The notes beneath the pieces are model-generated. The model did not search any database, had not been told where the DNA came from, and saw only the letters and a list, made by a program, of their open reading frames with translations. A stretch of 64,000 bases of DNA from positions 2,232,001-2,296,000 of the forward strand of contig NZ_CBDDJA010000002.1 of NCBI RefSeq assembly GCF_965229315.1. The letters are read 5' to 3'. The position numbers and the translations under genes were made by a program. This DNA is from Pelomonas sp965229315. GTDB taxonomy: Bacteria > Pseudomonadota > Gammaproteobacteria > Burkholderiales > Burkholderiaceae_C. The first letter of the stretch is position 1. Each line of letters begins with the position of its first letter. Of the stretch, positions 8,980 through 17,265 are shown piece after piece.

Positions 8980-10062
8980 TCAGCGCAATGTCACCGAGGC
9001 CTCGAAGCCCGGCTCGGCATTGCGCAGTTCCAGCCGGCTGCCGTGCGCCTCGGCCACCAGCCGGCACAGGCAAAGCCCCAGGCCCACGCCGCCTTCGTGG
9101 CGCGTACGTGCGGCATCGGGCCGGTAGAACGGCTGCCCCAGGTGCGCCAGCGCCTCCGGCGGCACGCCGGGGCCGAAGTCGCGCACCGTCATGCGCACGC
9201 CGCTACCGGCGCGCGCCAGCGTCAGTTGCACGGCGCCGCGCGCTGCGTCGTTGTGGCGCAGCGCGTTGTGCACGAGATTGCGCAGCAGCAGTTGCATACG
9301 CAGGCGATCCAGCTTCAGCAGCGGCAGGGCGGGCTCGATCAGCAGTTCCACGCCAGGCTGGGCTTGCTCGCGCGCCAGTTCGGCCAGGTCGCAATCCGCC
9401 ACCTGCAGCGCGCTGTGCCCCGAGCCCAGGCGCTCGCTTTCCAGCAGCGCCGTGATGAGGTCACGCATCTGCGCCAGCTCGTCCAGCAGCCCGTCGCGCG
9501 ACGGGCCTTCGCTCACCAGCTCGGCGTGCAGCCGCGCGCGCGTCAGCGGGCTGCGCAGTTCGTGGCTCATGGCCAGCAGCAGCGCGCGCTTGCCGTCCAG
9601 CATGGCCTGGATGTCGGACGCCATCTGGTTGAACCGCATCGCGAGGTCGCCGATCTCATCGTCGTGGATGACCGGCACGCGGTGCCCGAACTCGCCGCGC
9701 CCGAAGGCCTCCGCACCCAGGGCGAGCGCATGCATCGGCCGCACCATGTGCCGGATCACGCCAAAGGCCAGGCCGGTGACCAGCAGCAGCGCCGGTGCCG
9801 CCCACAGCAGCCCGTAGCCCGCCCCGGTGGCGCACCACCACAGGATGGCGCTGCTGGCGAGCGCGAGCACCAGGAAGACCGCGATCAGCCGCGCGCCCAG
9901 CGAATGCTTGAACCGGGCATGCTGGTGGTGCCAACGCTGGTGCCAGCGGTGGCGGGCACGCCAGTGCCACTGCCAGTCACGCCCGATGGCCCGCTCCAGC
10001 TTGCGCATCTTGCGGCGCTTGCGCTCGCGCCAGTGGTGGTCGTAGGGGTGATGCGGCCTCAC
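8980..10062 (-). CDS. Sensor histidine kinase with His-rich cytoplasmic N-terminus
   Basis: 360 residues from a GTG at 10062 that overlaps the regulator stop as GTGA; the longer open frame upstream is only overlap. Residues 1-53 hold 11 His and 5 Trp mixed with Arg, then two membrane helices (about 57-76 and 81-101) separated by only a few residues, so there is almost no periplasmic sensor. HAMP, H-box SHELRSPLTRA, N-box NLVHNALRHN, G1 DFGPGVP and G2 GVGLGLCLCR follow and are intact. The His-rich tail suggests direct metal or redox sensing at the cytoplasmic face or in the membrane; this is inference. It is last in the operon with the Spy-like protein, ferredoxin and regulator. Confidence 0.85.
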   Translation of the reverse strand: MRPHHPYDHHWRERKRRKMRKLERAIGRDWQWHWRARHRWHQRWHHQHARFKHSLGARLIAVFLVLALASSAILWWCATGAGYGLLWAAPALLLVTGLAFGVIRHMVRPMHALALGAEAFGRGEFGHRVPVIHDDEIGDLAMRFNQMASDIQAMLDGKRALLLAMSHELRSPLTRARLHAELVSEGPSRDGLLDELAQMRDLITALLESERLGSGHSALQVADCDLAELAREQAQPGVELLIEPALPLLKLDRLRMQLLLRNLVHNALRHNDAARGAVQLTLARAGSGVRMTVRDFGPGVPPEALAHLGQPFYRPDAARTRHEGGVGLGLCLCRLVAEAHGSRLELRNAEPGFEASVTLR

Positions 10063-10766
10063 GAGGACTTCTCCGGCAGCGCGAAGCAGTAGCCCGCATT
10101 GCGCAGCGTCTTCAGCGCGGCCAGCGGCTCCAGCTTGCGGCGCAGCCGGCTGACGAGGATGTCCACGGCGCGCGTGTACAGCTCGGCCTCCTGGCCGCGC
10201 AGCCGGTTCAGGATGTCGTCGCGCGAGAACACGCGGCCGGGCTCGCGGGCCAGCATCAGCAGCAGCTCGTACTCGGTGCCGGTCAACTCGACGAGGCCGT
10301 GCGCGACACGCACCTCGCGGCGCGGGGCGTCGATCTGCAGGCCGTCGAAGCACAGCGTGGCCGCTGGCTGCGCTGCGCCGGGCGTTGGCGTCAAGCGCGT
10401 GCGGCGCAGGATGGTCTGAAGCCGCGCGGCCAGCTCACGGGGCTCGAAGGGCTTGGGCAGGTAGTCATCCGCGCCCAATTCCAGCCCGACGACGCGGTCC
10501 GTCAGGTCGCCGCGGGCGGTCAGCATCAGCACGGGAATGTCGCGCCAGGCGTCGCTGCCGGCACGCAGCCGCCTGCAGAACTCGAAGCCGTCCATCTCGG
10601 GCAGCATGCCGTCCAGGATGAGCGCGTCGAAACGCTCGCCCGCCAGCCGCGCCAGCGCGGCACTGGGGCGGGTGACGGCTTCCAGCTGCAGGTCGAAACG
10701 GGCCAGGTATTGCGTCAGCGGCCCGGCCAGGGCCTCGTCGTCGTCGATCAGCAGCAGTCGGTGCAT
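10059..10766 (-). CDS. OmpR-family response regulator
   Basis: 235 residues: receiver domain with DDDEA at residues 8-12, phospho-acceptor Asp in LILDGMLPEMDG, Thr in LMLTARG and Lys in LPKPFEP, then a winged-helix DNA-binding domain ending in TLRNAGYCFALP. It sits between the ferredoxin gene (7 bases upstream) and the His-rich kinase (GTGA overlap), so it should be the kinase's partner. Likely targets are its own operon and envelope or metal-stress genes, judged only from the Spy-like neighbour. Confidence 0.88.
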   Translation of the reverse strand: MHRLLLIDDDEALAGPLTQYLARFDLQLEAVTRPSAALARLAGERFDALILDGMLPEMDGFEFCRRLRAGSDAWRDIPVLMLTARGDLTDRVVGLELGADDYLPKPFEPRELAARLQTILRRTRLTPTPGAAQPAATLCFDGLQIDAPRREVRVAHGLVELTGTEYELLLMLAREPGRVFSRDDILNRLRGQEAELYTRAVDILVSRLRRKLEPLAALKTLRNAGYCFALPEKSS

Positions 10767-10773
10767 GGGGCGA

Positions 10774-11070
10774 TTATTCGTGCCTGGCGCGCACCAGCGT
10801 GATGGCGCGCTCCGGGCAGGCGCTGACGCAATGGCCGCAGCCTTCGCAGGCGGCGGCGTTGGGCGTGAAGGCCTGCTGCCAGTCGTGCGCCCAGCCCTTG
10901 AGCTGCCCGACCAGGCTCAGCGAGCGACGCTCGAACAGGTCCAGCGTGCCGAGGGTGAAGACGCCGTAGGGGCAGACGGCCACGCAGTCGCCCTTGCCCT
11001 CGCAGCGGTTGCGGTCGATGTGCGGCGCAAAGCGGCCGGCAGGCGGCGCGCCGCAGTGCGCGTCCATCAT
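10774..11070 (-). CDS. Small 4Fe-4S ferredoxin
   Basis: 98 residues with two cluster motifs. The second is canonical, C75-x2-C78-x2-C81-x3-C85-P. The first is C23-x5-C29-x3-C33-P, lacking one Cys of the usual pattern. The linker between them (about 40 residues) is longer than in ordinary bacterial ferredoxins. The gene overlaps the Spy-like gene upstream as ATGA and precedes a response regulator and kinase, so it may carry electrons or a redox signal for that sensory system rather than for a metabolic enzyme. No partner oxidoreductase is nearby. Confidence 0.82.
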   Translation of the reverse strand: MMDAHCGAPPAGRFAPHIDRNRCEGKGDCVAVCPYGVFTLGTLDLFERRSLSLVGQLKGWAHDWQQAFTPNAAACEGCGHCVSACPERAITLVRARHE

Positions 11071-11540
11071 GCGGCGTGGCGCCCGTGACGCTCGTGGTGA
11101 GCGTGGCGGTCGCGGCCGATGCGCCGCATCAGGAAGCGCAAGACCTGGCGCTGTTCGGCGTCCAGCGCGTCGAAGAAGTCGGCAAACGCGCCGACTGCAC
11201 CCGGGCCGGCCGCGCGCAGCGCATCCAGCCTGGCGTCCAGCAGTTGCTGCGCCGATTCGCGCGGGAACTGCTCGCCGGCCATCAGCCCGGCCAGTTCGGG
11301 CCCGCGCGCCAAGCCGCTCAAGGCTTCGCGCTGGGTCTGCAAGTGCCCGAACCAGGCGCCCAGCAGGCGTTGCTGCTCGTCATCCAGGTCCAGCTTGGCA
11401 GCGATTCGTGCGAGGACATGGTCTGCGAAGCCTCCAGCGTGAGCGTGGCGGCCGAAAGGATGGCCGTGATGGCCGTGATGGCCGTGGCCCAGGTGGTGGC
11501 GAAATTCATGGTGCGCGTGCCAGCGACGAAAGAAGTTCAT
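11067..11540 (-). CDS. Spy/CpxP-like protein with His-rich N-terminus
   Basis: 157 residues. Thirteen His fall within the first 35 residues and four more close the chain. The middle (about 45-140) is all-helical with charged/Leu pattern and the phrase LDLDDEQQRLL that recalls the LTxxQ-type repeats of Spy/CpxP and periplasmic heavy-metal sensors. No Sec signal peptide is evident, which is odd for that family, so either it stays in the cytoplasm or the start is misread. It begins the operon with ferredoxin, response regulator and kinase; the His-rich ends and the kinase's own His-rich tail suggest a shared metal ligand. Confidence 0.7.
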   Translation of the reverse strand: MNFFRRWHAHHEFRHHLGHGHHGHHGHPFGRHAHAGGFADHVLARIAAKLDLDDEQQRLLGAWFGHLQTQREALSGLARGPELAGLMAGEQFPRESAQQLLDARLDALRAAGPGAVGAFADFFDALDAEQRQVLRFLMRRIGRDRHAHHERHGRHAA

Positions 11541-11725
11541 GGTGTGCTCCGTGGGCGCTCGAGGCCCGGGGTTGGGATGGTTCTCATCATTGCGGGCCGG
11601 CCTCCTCAGCGCATCTCGGCGCGGTATCGCCGGGTTTCGTTTTGTATCGACGACGGCCCATAAAATCGCCGGCTCCCCTCCAGACGACCCCGCTCCGTGC
11701 GCACGGAGCCAGCCGAGACCGCCCC

Positions 11726-14548
11726 GTGACCGAACTCGCCAAGTCCTTCGAACCCGCCGCCCTGGAAGCCCACTGGGGCCCCACCTGGGAAGCCGCCGGC
11801 CTGTACGAGCCGACGCTGGACCCGGCCAAGCCGTCGTTCTCCATCCAGTTGCCGCCGCCGAATGTGACGGGCACGCTGCACATGGGCCATGCCTTCAACC
11901 AGACGGTGATGGACTCGCTGACGCGCTACCACCGCATGAAGGGCGACAACACGCTGTGGGTGCCGGGCACCGACCATGCCGGCATCGCGACGCAGATCGT
12001 CGTCGAGCGCCAGTTGCAGGCCGCGGGCCAGAGCCGCCACGACCTCGGCCGCAAGAACTTCGTCGCCCGCGTGTGGGACTGGAAGCAGGAGTCCGGCAAC
12101 ACCATCACCGGCCAGATGCGCCGCCTGGGCGACTCGGTCAGCTGGAAGCACGAGTACTTCACGATGGACGAGAAGCTCTCGACCGTGGTCGTCGAGACCT
12201 TCGTGCGCCTGTTCGAGGAAGGGCTGATCTACCGCGGCAAGCGCCTGGTGAGCTGGGACCCGGTGCTGCAGTCCGCCGTGTCGGACCTGGAAGTCAGCTC
12301 CGAGGAGGAAGACGGCTCGCTGTGGCACATCCGCTATCCGCTGGCGGACGGTTCGGGCTCGGTCGTCGTGGCCACCACACGCCCCGAGACCATGCTGGGC
12401 GACGTGGCCGTCATGGTCCATCCCGAGGACGAGCGCTACACCGCGCTGATCGGCAGACAAGTCAAGCTGCCGCTGACGGACCGCGAGATCCCCGTCATTG
12501 CGGACGACTACGTGGACCGCGAGTTCGGCACCGGCGTCGTCAAGGTCACGCCGGCCCATGACACCAACGACTACGCCGTCGGCCAGCGCCACGGCCTGGA
12601 CATGATCTCGGTGCTGGACCTGCAGGCCAGGATCAACGACAACGCACCCGAGACCTACCGCGGCCTGGACCGTTTCGTGGCACGCAAGCGCATCGTGGCG
12701 GACCTGGACGCGCAGGGCCTGCTGGTCGAAGTGAAGAAGCACAAGCTGCAGGTGCCGCGCTGCGAGCGCACGGGCCAGGTGGTCGAGCCGATGCTGACGG
12801 ACCAGTGGTTCGTCGCCGTCACCAAGCCGAGCGCGGACGGCAAGAGCATGGCCACCAAGGCGATCGAGGCCGTCGAGACCGGTGCCGTGAAGTTCCACCC
12901 CGAGCAGTGGGTCAACACCTACAACCACTGGATGGGCAACCTGCAGGACTGGTGCATCTCGCGCCAGCTGTGGTGGGGCCACCAGATCCCGGCCTGGTAC
13001 GGCACGGGCGGCGAGCTGTTCGTCGCACGCAGCGAGGACGAAGCCCACGCGCGCGCCAAGGCGGCCGGCTACCTCGGCGAGCTGACGCGTGACCCCGACG
13101 TGCTGGACACCTGGTACTCGTCGGCGCTGGTGCCGTTCTCCACGCTGGGCTGGCCGGAGAAGACGCTGGAGCAGCAGCTGTTCCTGCCCTCGTCCGTGCT
13201 CGTGACGGGCTACGACATCATCTTCTTCTGGGTCGCCCGGATGATCATGATGACGACGCACTTCACCGGGCAGGTGCCGTTCAAGGACGTCTACATCCAT
13301 GGCCTGGTGCGCGACTCGCAGGGCCAGAAGATGAGCAAGAGCGAGGGCAACGTGCTGGACCCGGTGGACCTGATCCAGGGTGTGGACCTCGACACGCTGA
13401 TCCAGAAATCCACCCAGGGCCTGCGCAAGCCCGAGACCGCGCCCAAGGTGGCGGCCCGCGTGAAGAAGGAGTTCCCCGAAGGCATGCCGGCCTACGGCGC
13501 CGACGCGCTGCGCTTCACGATGGCGTCGTATGCGAGCCTGGGTCGCAACATCAACTTCGACACCAAGCGCTGCGAGGGCTACCGCAACTTCTGCAACAAG
13601 CTCTGGAACGCGACCCGCTTCGTGCTGATGAACTGCGAAGGCCAGGACTGCGGCCTGGCACACGACCAGGGCGCCTGCCCGCCCGGCTACAACACCTTCA
13701 GCCAGGCGGACCGCTGGATCACCAGCGAGCTGCAGCGCGTCGAAGCGGCTGCCGCGCAAGGCTTTGCCGAGTACCGCCTCGACAACGTCGCTAACGCCGT
13801 CTACAGCTTCGTCTGGGACGAATACTGCGACTGGTACCTGGAGATCGCCAAGGTGCAGATCCAGACCGGTGACGAGTCCGAGCAACGCGCCACCCGCCGC
13901 ACGCTGATCCGCGTGCTGGAGACCACACTGCGGCTGCTGCATCCCATTGCGCCCTTCATCACCGAGGAGCTGTGGCAGACCGTGGCGCCCGTGGCAGGCC
14001 GCAAGGGGACCGACTTCATCGGCCAGGCGCCCTACCCCGTCAGCCAGCCCGAGCGCGTCGACGCCGAGGCCGACGCGTGGATGACCCAGCTCAAGGCCGT
14101 CGTCGGCACCACGCGCAGCCTGCGCAGCGAGATGGCGCTGAGCCCCGCCGAACGCGTGCCGCTGCTTGTGGGCGGCGACCTGGGCTTCCTGAACGAAGCG
14201 GCCGCGGTGCTGAAGGTGCTGGCCAAGCTCAGCGCCGTGGAGCTGATCGCGGACGACGCCGAGTTCGCGAAGCAGAGCGCCACGTCGCCGGTGCTCGTCC
14301 ACGGCGCAAGCCGGCTGGCACTGAAGGTCGAGATCGACGTCGAGGCCGAACGCGCACGGCTGACCAAGGAAGCCACGCGCCTGGAGGGCGAGATCACCAA
14401 GGCCGAGGCCAAGCTCTCCAACGAGAGCTTCGTGGCCCGTGCGCCGGCTGCCGTCGTGGAGCAGGAGCGCGCCCGCGTGGCCGGTTTCAAGGAAACGGTG
14501 CTGCGCCTGCGCGAGCAGCTCGCGCGGCTGCCGCAGTCGGCTCAGTAG
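11726..14548 (+). CDS. valS: Valyl-tRNA synthetase
   Basis: 940 residues from a GTG at 11726 (VTELAKSF); the open frame extends upstream but that part has no family resemblance. The class I signatures are present: HMGH (residues 52-55) in NVTGTLHMGH and KMSKS near residue 535 in GQKMSKSEGN. A CP1 editing domain lies between, the anticodon-binding helical domain follows, and the last 70 residues form the coiled-coil arm that contacts tRNA-Val. Length is normal for the bacterial enzyme. It charges tRNA-Val with valine in the cytoplasm. Its stop overlaps the convergent dehydrogenase gene by seven bases. Confidence 0.96.
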   Translation: MTELAKSFEPAALEAHWGPTWEAAGLYEPTLDPAKPSFSIQLPPPNVTGTLHMGHAFNQTVMDSLTRYHRMKGDNTLWVPGTDHAGIATQIVVERQLQAAGQSRHDLGRKNFVARVWDWKQESGNTITGQMRRLGDSVSWKHEYFTMDEKLSTVVVETFVRLFEEGLIYRGKRLVSWDPVLQSAVSDLEVSSEEEDGSLWHIRYPLADGSGSVVVATTRPETMLGDVAVMVHPEDERYTALIGRQVKLPLTDREIPVIADDYVDREFGTGVVKVTPAHDTNDYAVGQRHGLDMISVLDLQARINDNAPETYRGLDRFVARKRIVADLDAQGLLVEVKKHKLQVPRCERTGQVVEPMLTDQWFVAVTKPSADGKSMATKAIEAVETGAVKFHPEQWVNTYNHWMGNLQDWCISRQLWWGHQIPAWYGTGGELFVARSEDEAHARAKAAGYLGELTRDPDVLDTWYSSALVPFSTLGWPEKTLEQQLFLPSSVLVTGYDIIFFWVARMIMMTTHFTGQVPFKDVYIHGLVRDSQGQKMSKSEGNVLDPVDLIQGVDLDTLIQKSTQGLRKPETAPKVAARVKKEFPEGMPAYGADALRFTMASYASLGRNINFDTKRCEGYRNFCNKLWNATRFVLMNCEGQDCGLAHDQGACPPGYNTFSQADRWITSELQRVEAAAAQGFAEYRLDNVANAVYSFVWDEYCDWYLEIAKVQIQTGDESEQRATRRTLIRVLETTLRLLHPIAPFITEELWQTVAPVAGRKGTDFIGQAPYPVSQPERVDAEADAWMTQLKAVVGTTRSLRSEMALSPAERVPLLVGGDLGFLNEAAAVLKVLAKLSAVELIADDAEFAKQSATSPVLVHGASRLALKVEIDVEAERARLTKEATRLEGEITKAEAKLSNESFVARAPAAVVEQERARVAGFKETVLRLREQLARLPQSAQ

Positions 14549-15495
14549 TAGCCGGCGACCTTCGCTTTCGCCTCGCCGCCGCGGCCCTTCGGGGCTTGCG
14601 GCGTCAGCAGCTCGTCGATGCCGCGCGCCACGGCCCAGGCGGCGCGCACACGCGACTCGCGCGTGGTGCCCGCCAGCCGCGGCGTCACCTGCAGCGTGCC
14701 GATGCCGTGCAGCGGCCGGCCGGGCTCGAGCCGGCCCGGCTCCATGCCGTCGAACCAAGCCGCGCGCAGCTTGCCGCTGCGCAGCGCGTGCGCGAGCGCC
14801 GTCTCGTCGACCAGGCTGGAATGCCCGAGGTTGACGAGCACCTGCCCGGCGCGGGCGCCGCCCAGCTGACGCTCGCCGATGACGCCGCGGTAGCGCTCGA
14901 AATAAGGCAGCAGCAGCACCAGGCCGTCGCTCTGCTCCATCAGCTCGCCCTGGCCCACGGCCTCGATGCCCCAGCGCGTCCAGGTGCCGTCGCTCGGGTG
15001 AACGGCCGGGTCGTAGCCGACGACGCGCGAACCGAAGGCCTGCAGCAGCTGCGTCAACACACGCGCCGTGGGCGTCAGGCCCAGCACGCCGATGGTCGCG
15101 CAGCCCAGCTCGCGGCCGACCTTGAGGCCGTCGCTGCCCTCCACGGGCAGGCGACGCAGCAAGGCCAGCAGCGCGCCGACGGCGAACTCCGCCTCCGCAG
15201 CAGCGGTGGACGACTGGGAGCGCACGACCTCCACGTCGGCCCGGCGGCAGGCTTCGAGGTCGATGTTCTCGTTGCCGCCGCTGGCGCGGCCGATGGCGCA
15301 CAGCGTGGGCGCGCCGCGCAGCAGCTCGGCGTCGATGCGGACCTCGGGCGGGGCGATGAGCGCGCGCGAACCCTGCAGCGCGTCGAGCAGGCCGTCGAGA
15401 TCGCCCACCAGTTCCGGTGCAAAGCGCGCGTCATGGCGCTCGGCCAGCCATTGCACGACCTCGGCGTCCAGCGGTTCCAGGATCAGGACGGACAT
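14542..15495 (-). CDS. D-2-hydroxyacid dehydrogenase homologue with altered active site
   Basis: 317 residues starting at MSVLILEPLD; a longer in-frame start would run into galU. The fold of SerA-type NAD-dependent D-2-hydroxyacid dehydrogenases is clear: NIDLEACRRADVEVV, an NAD-domain region around residues 140-230, LVDETALAHAL and TPRLAGTT. Key positions differ. The ARG of the usual NxARGxxVDE motif reads GHS, so the catalytic Arg is lost. The His of TPHxAG is Arg. The Gly-rich loop GxGxxG reads GLTPTA. The Glu of the triad remains in GMEPGR. It may be a non-catalytic or re-purposed member. Divergent from galU by 85 bases. Confidence 0.75.
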   Translation of the reverse strand: MSVLILEPLDAEVVQWLAERHDARFAPELVGDLDGLLDALQGSRALIAPPEVRIDAELLRGAPTLCAIGRASGGNENIDLEACRRADVEVVRSQSSTAAAEAEFAVGALLALLRRLPVEGSDGLKVGRELGCATIGVLGLTPTARVLTQLLQAFGSRVVGYDPAVHPSDGTWTRWGIEAVGQGELMEQSDGLVLLLPYFERYRGVIGERQLGGARAGQVLVNLGHSSLVDETALAHALRSGKLRAAWFDGMEPGRLEPGRPLHGIGTLQVTPRLAGTTRESRVRAAWAVARGIDELLTPQAPKGRGGEAKAKVAGYY

Positions 15496-15580
15496 GTTGA
15501 TGAAATGGTCACGAGTCCTACGCGTTGCGTCATGACCCCCATGACAGAATCCTCGCGCCTCTTCCATCGAGTTTAAGTTC

Positions 15581-16474
15581 ATGGCCTCTTCGACCCAATC
15601 GCCGATCACCAAAGCCATCTTCCCGGTTGCCGGCCTCGGCACGCGCTTCCTGCCCGCCACCAAGGCGCAGCCCAAGGAGATGCTGCCCGTCGTCGACAAG
15701 CCGCTGATCCAGTACGCCGTGGAGGAGGCCTACGCTGCCGGGGTGCGCGAGATGATCTTCGTGACCGGGCGCCACAAGCGCCCCATCGAAGACCATTTCG
15801 ACATGACCTTCGAGCTGGAGGTGGCGCTGGAGAACGCCGGCAAGCAGGAGCTGCTGGACGTCGTGCGCAGCGTCAAGCCCGACGACATGGAGTGCATCTA
15901 CGTGCGCCAGGCGCAGGCGCTGGGCCTGGGCCACGCCGTGCTGTGCGGCCAGCGCCTGGTGGGCAACGAGCCCTTCGCCGTGCTGCTGGCCGACGACCTG
16001 ATGGTCGGCCCCGTCGGAGGCCAATCCATCCTGAAGCAGATGGTGGAGCAGTTCCGCGAGTGGCGCGCGTCCATCCTCGCCGTGCAGGAAGTGCCGGCCG
16101 AGCACACGCGCCGCTATGGCATCGTCGCTGGCACGCACGTGAACGACCACGTGATGGACGTGAACCGCATCGTCGAGAAGCCCGCGCCCGAAGTCGCGCC
16201 GTCACGCCTGGGCGTGGCCGGCCGCTACATCCTGACGCCCGGTGTCTTCCACGAGATCGCCAACCAGCCGCGCGGCGTGGGCGGCGAGATCCAGCTCACC
16301 GACGGCATCGCCGGCCTGCTGCGCCGCGAGAAGGTGTTCGCCTACCGCTACGAGGGCAAGCGCTACGACTGCGGCAGCAAGGAGGGGTTCCTGCAGGCCA
16401 ACGTCGAGCTGGCCCTGGCCCACCCGGACCTCGGCCCGGGCTTCCGTGAGTTCCTGAAAGGCCTTGAGCTCTGA
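15581..16474 (+). CDS. galU: UTP-glucose-1-phosphate uridylyltransferase
   Basis: 297 residues of the nucleotidyltransferase family. The N-terminus bears the glucose-1-phosphate uridylyltransferase signature GLGTRFLPATKAQPKEMLP (residues 18-36), with the activator/UTP-binding Lys and the later YDCGSKEGFLQA motif. It makes UDP-glucose for polysaccharide, LPS and osmoprotectant synthesis in the cytoplasm. Size matches GalU. It is monocistronic in appearance, divergent from the dehydrogenase homologue and convergent with the TusA-like gene. Confidence 0.95.
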   Translation: MASSTQSPITKAIFPVAGLGTRFLPATKAQPKEMLPVVDKPLIQYAVEEAYAAGVREMIFVTGRHKRPIEDHFDMTFELEVALENAGKQELLDVVRSVKPDDMECIYVRQAQALGLGHAVLCGQRLVGNEPFAVLLADDLMVGPVGGQSILKQMVEQFREWRASILAVQEVPAEHTRRYGIVAGTHVNDHVMDVNRIVEKPAPEVAPSRLGVAGRYILTPGVFHEIANQPRGVGGEIQLTDGIAGLLRREKVFAYRYEGKRYDCGSKEGFLQANVELALAHPDLGPGFREFLKGLEL

Positions 16475-16484
16475 GGCCTGGCGT

Positions 16485-16724
16485 TCAGCGCCGGCGCAGG
16501 ATGTGGGTGAACTCGTCGCCCGACGAGTTCTGCTCCACCAGCTCGTTGCCGGTCTGGCGCGCGAAGGCCTGGAAGTCGCGCGTGGACCCCGGATCGGTCG
16601 CCACCACGCGCAGCAGCTCGCCGCTGGCCATCTCGGCCAAGGCCTTCTTGGCCTTCAGGATCGGCAGGGGGCAGTTCAGGCCCCGGGTGTCCAGTTCTCG
16701 CTGTACGTCCATCTTTGCGCTCAT
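16485..16724 (-). CDS. TusA-family sulfurtransferase
   Basis: 79 residues. The N-terminal motif LDTRGLNCPLPILKAKKAL contains the reactive Cys18 and the CPxP signature of the TusA/SirA fold. Such proteins relay persulfide sulfur for tRNA thiolation, molybdenum cofactor or other sulfur metabolism. It is separated by only four bases from the Nudix gene upstream, and cysM precedes that, so the three probably form one transcript, and the sulfur theme fits cysM. Which sulfur acceptor it serves cannot be told. Confidence 0.86.
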   Translation of the reverse strand: MSAKMDVQRELDTRGLNCPLPILKAKKALAEMASGELLRVVATDPGSTRDFQAFARQTGNELVEQNSSGDEFTHILRRR

Positions 16725-16728
16725 TCGG

Positions 16729-17265
16729 TCAGTCTCGTTTGATGTCCATCCATTGCGGCTCCAGGCCTTTCGAGCGCAGCCAGGTGGCCAGCGCCTGGCC
16801 GGTGCCCTGCGGCCAGCAGCGCACCGCTTCGGGCGCGATCAGCTTGTACTCCGCCAGCTCGGGCGACAGGCGGATGTCGCCGTGCGCCGCCGCATGGTAG
16901 GCAATGATGATCTGGTTCATGCGCTGGAAGTCCCACACGCCCAGCAGGTCCAGGGACTGGACTTGCAGCGACGTCTCCTCCGCGATCTCGCGGCGGATGC
17001 CCTCCTCGGGCGATTCGCCGGCTTCCATGAAGCCCGTGATCAACCCGAAGAAGCGCCCGGGCCAGGCGGCATTGCGCGCCAGCAGCACGCGGCCCTCACG
17101 GTCCGTGCACTCGATGACGGCCGCCAGCACCGGCGTCGGGTTGTTCCAGTGCGTGAAGTCGCAGGCCGGGCAGCGCAGCCGGAGCTTGTCGCCGCCGTCC
17201 TCCGCCGCGGTGATCAGCGCCAGTTCGCTCGCGCAGGCCGGGCAGAACCTGAACTGGCCCGTCAT
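16729..17265 (-). CDS. Nudix hydrolase with zinc ribbon (NudC-like)
   Basis: 178 residues. A zinc ribbon is formed by Cys8, Cys11, Cys32 and Cys35, and the Nudix box spans residues 78-100 with GFMEAGES, REIAEE and the intervening spacing intact. The combination of zinc ribbon followed directly by a Nudix domain is that of NADH pyrophosphatase-like enzymes, but the protein is shorter than NudC (about 260) and lacks its N-terminal domain, so the substrate is uncertain (NADH, ADP-ribose or a nucleotide sugar). The ATG overlaps the cysM stop as ATGA, indicating coupling. The long open frame extending further upstream is antisense-rich overlap with cysM, not part of this protein. Confidence 0.85.
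   Translation of the reverse strand: MTGQFRFCPACASELALITAAEDGGDKLRLRCPACDFTHWNNPTPVLAAVIECTDREGRVLLARNAAWPGRFFGLITGFMEAGESPEEGIRREIAEETSLQVQSLDLLGVWDFQRMNQIIIAYHAAAHGDIRLSPELAEYKLIAPEAVRCWPQGTGQALATWLRSKGLEPQWMDIKRD

Noticed and set aside
11606..15301. 1231-codon minus-strand open frame opposite valS
   Set aside because: It spans two genes, has no sensible start and a shadow composition. The real genes on both strands are clear.
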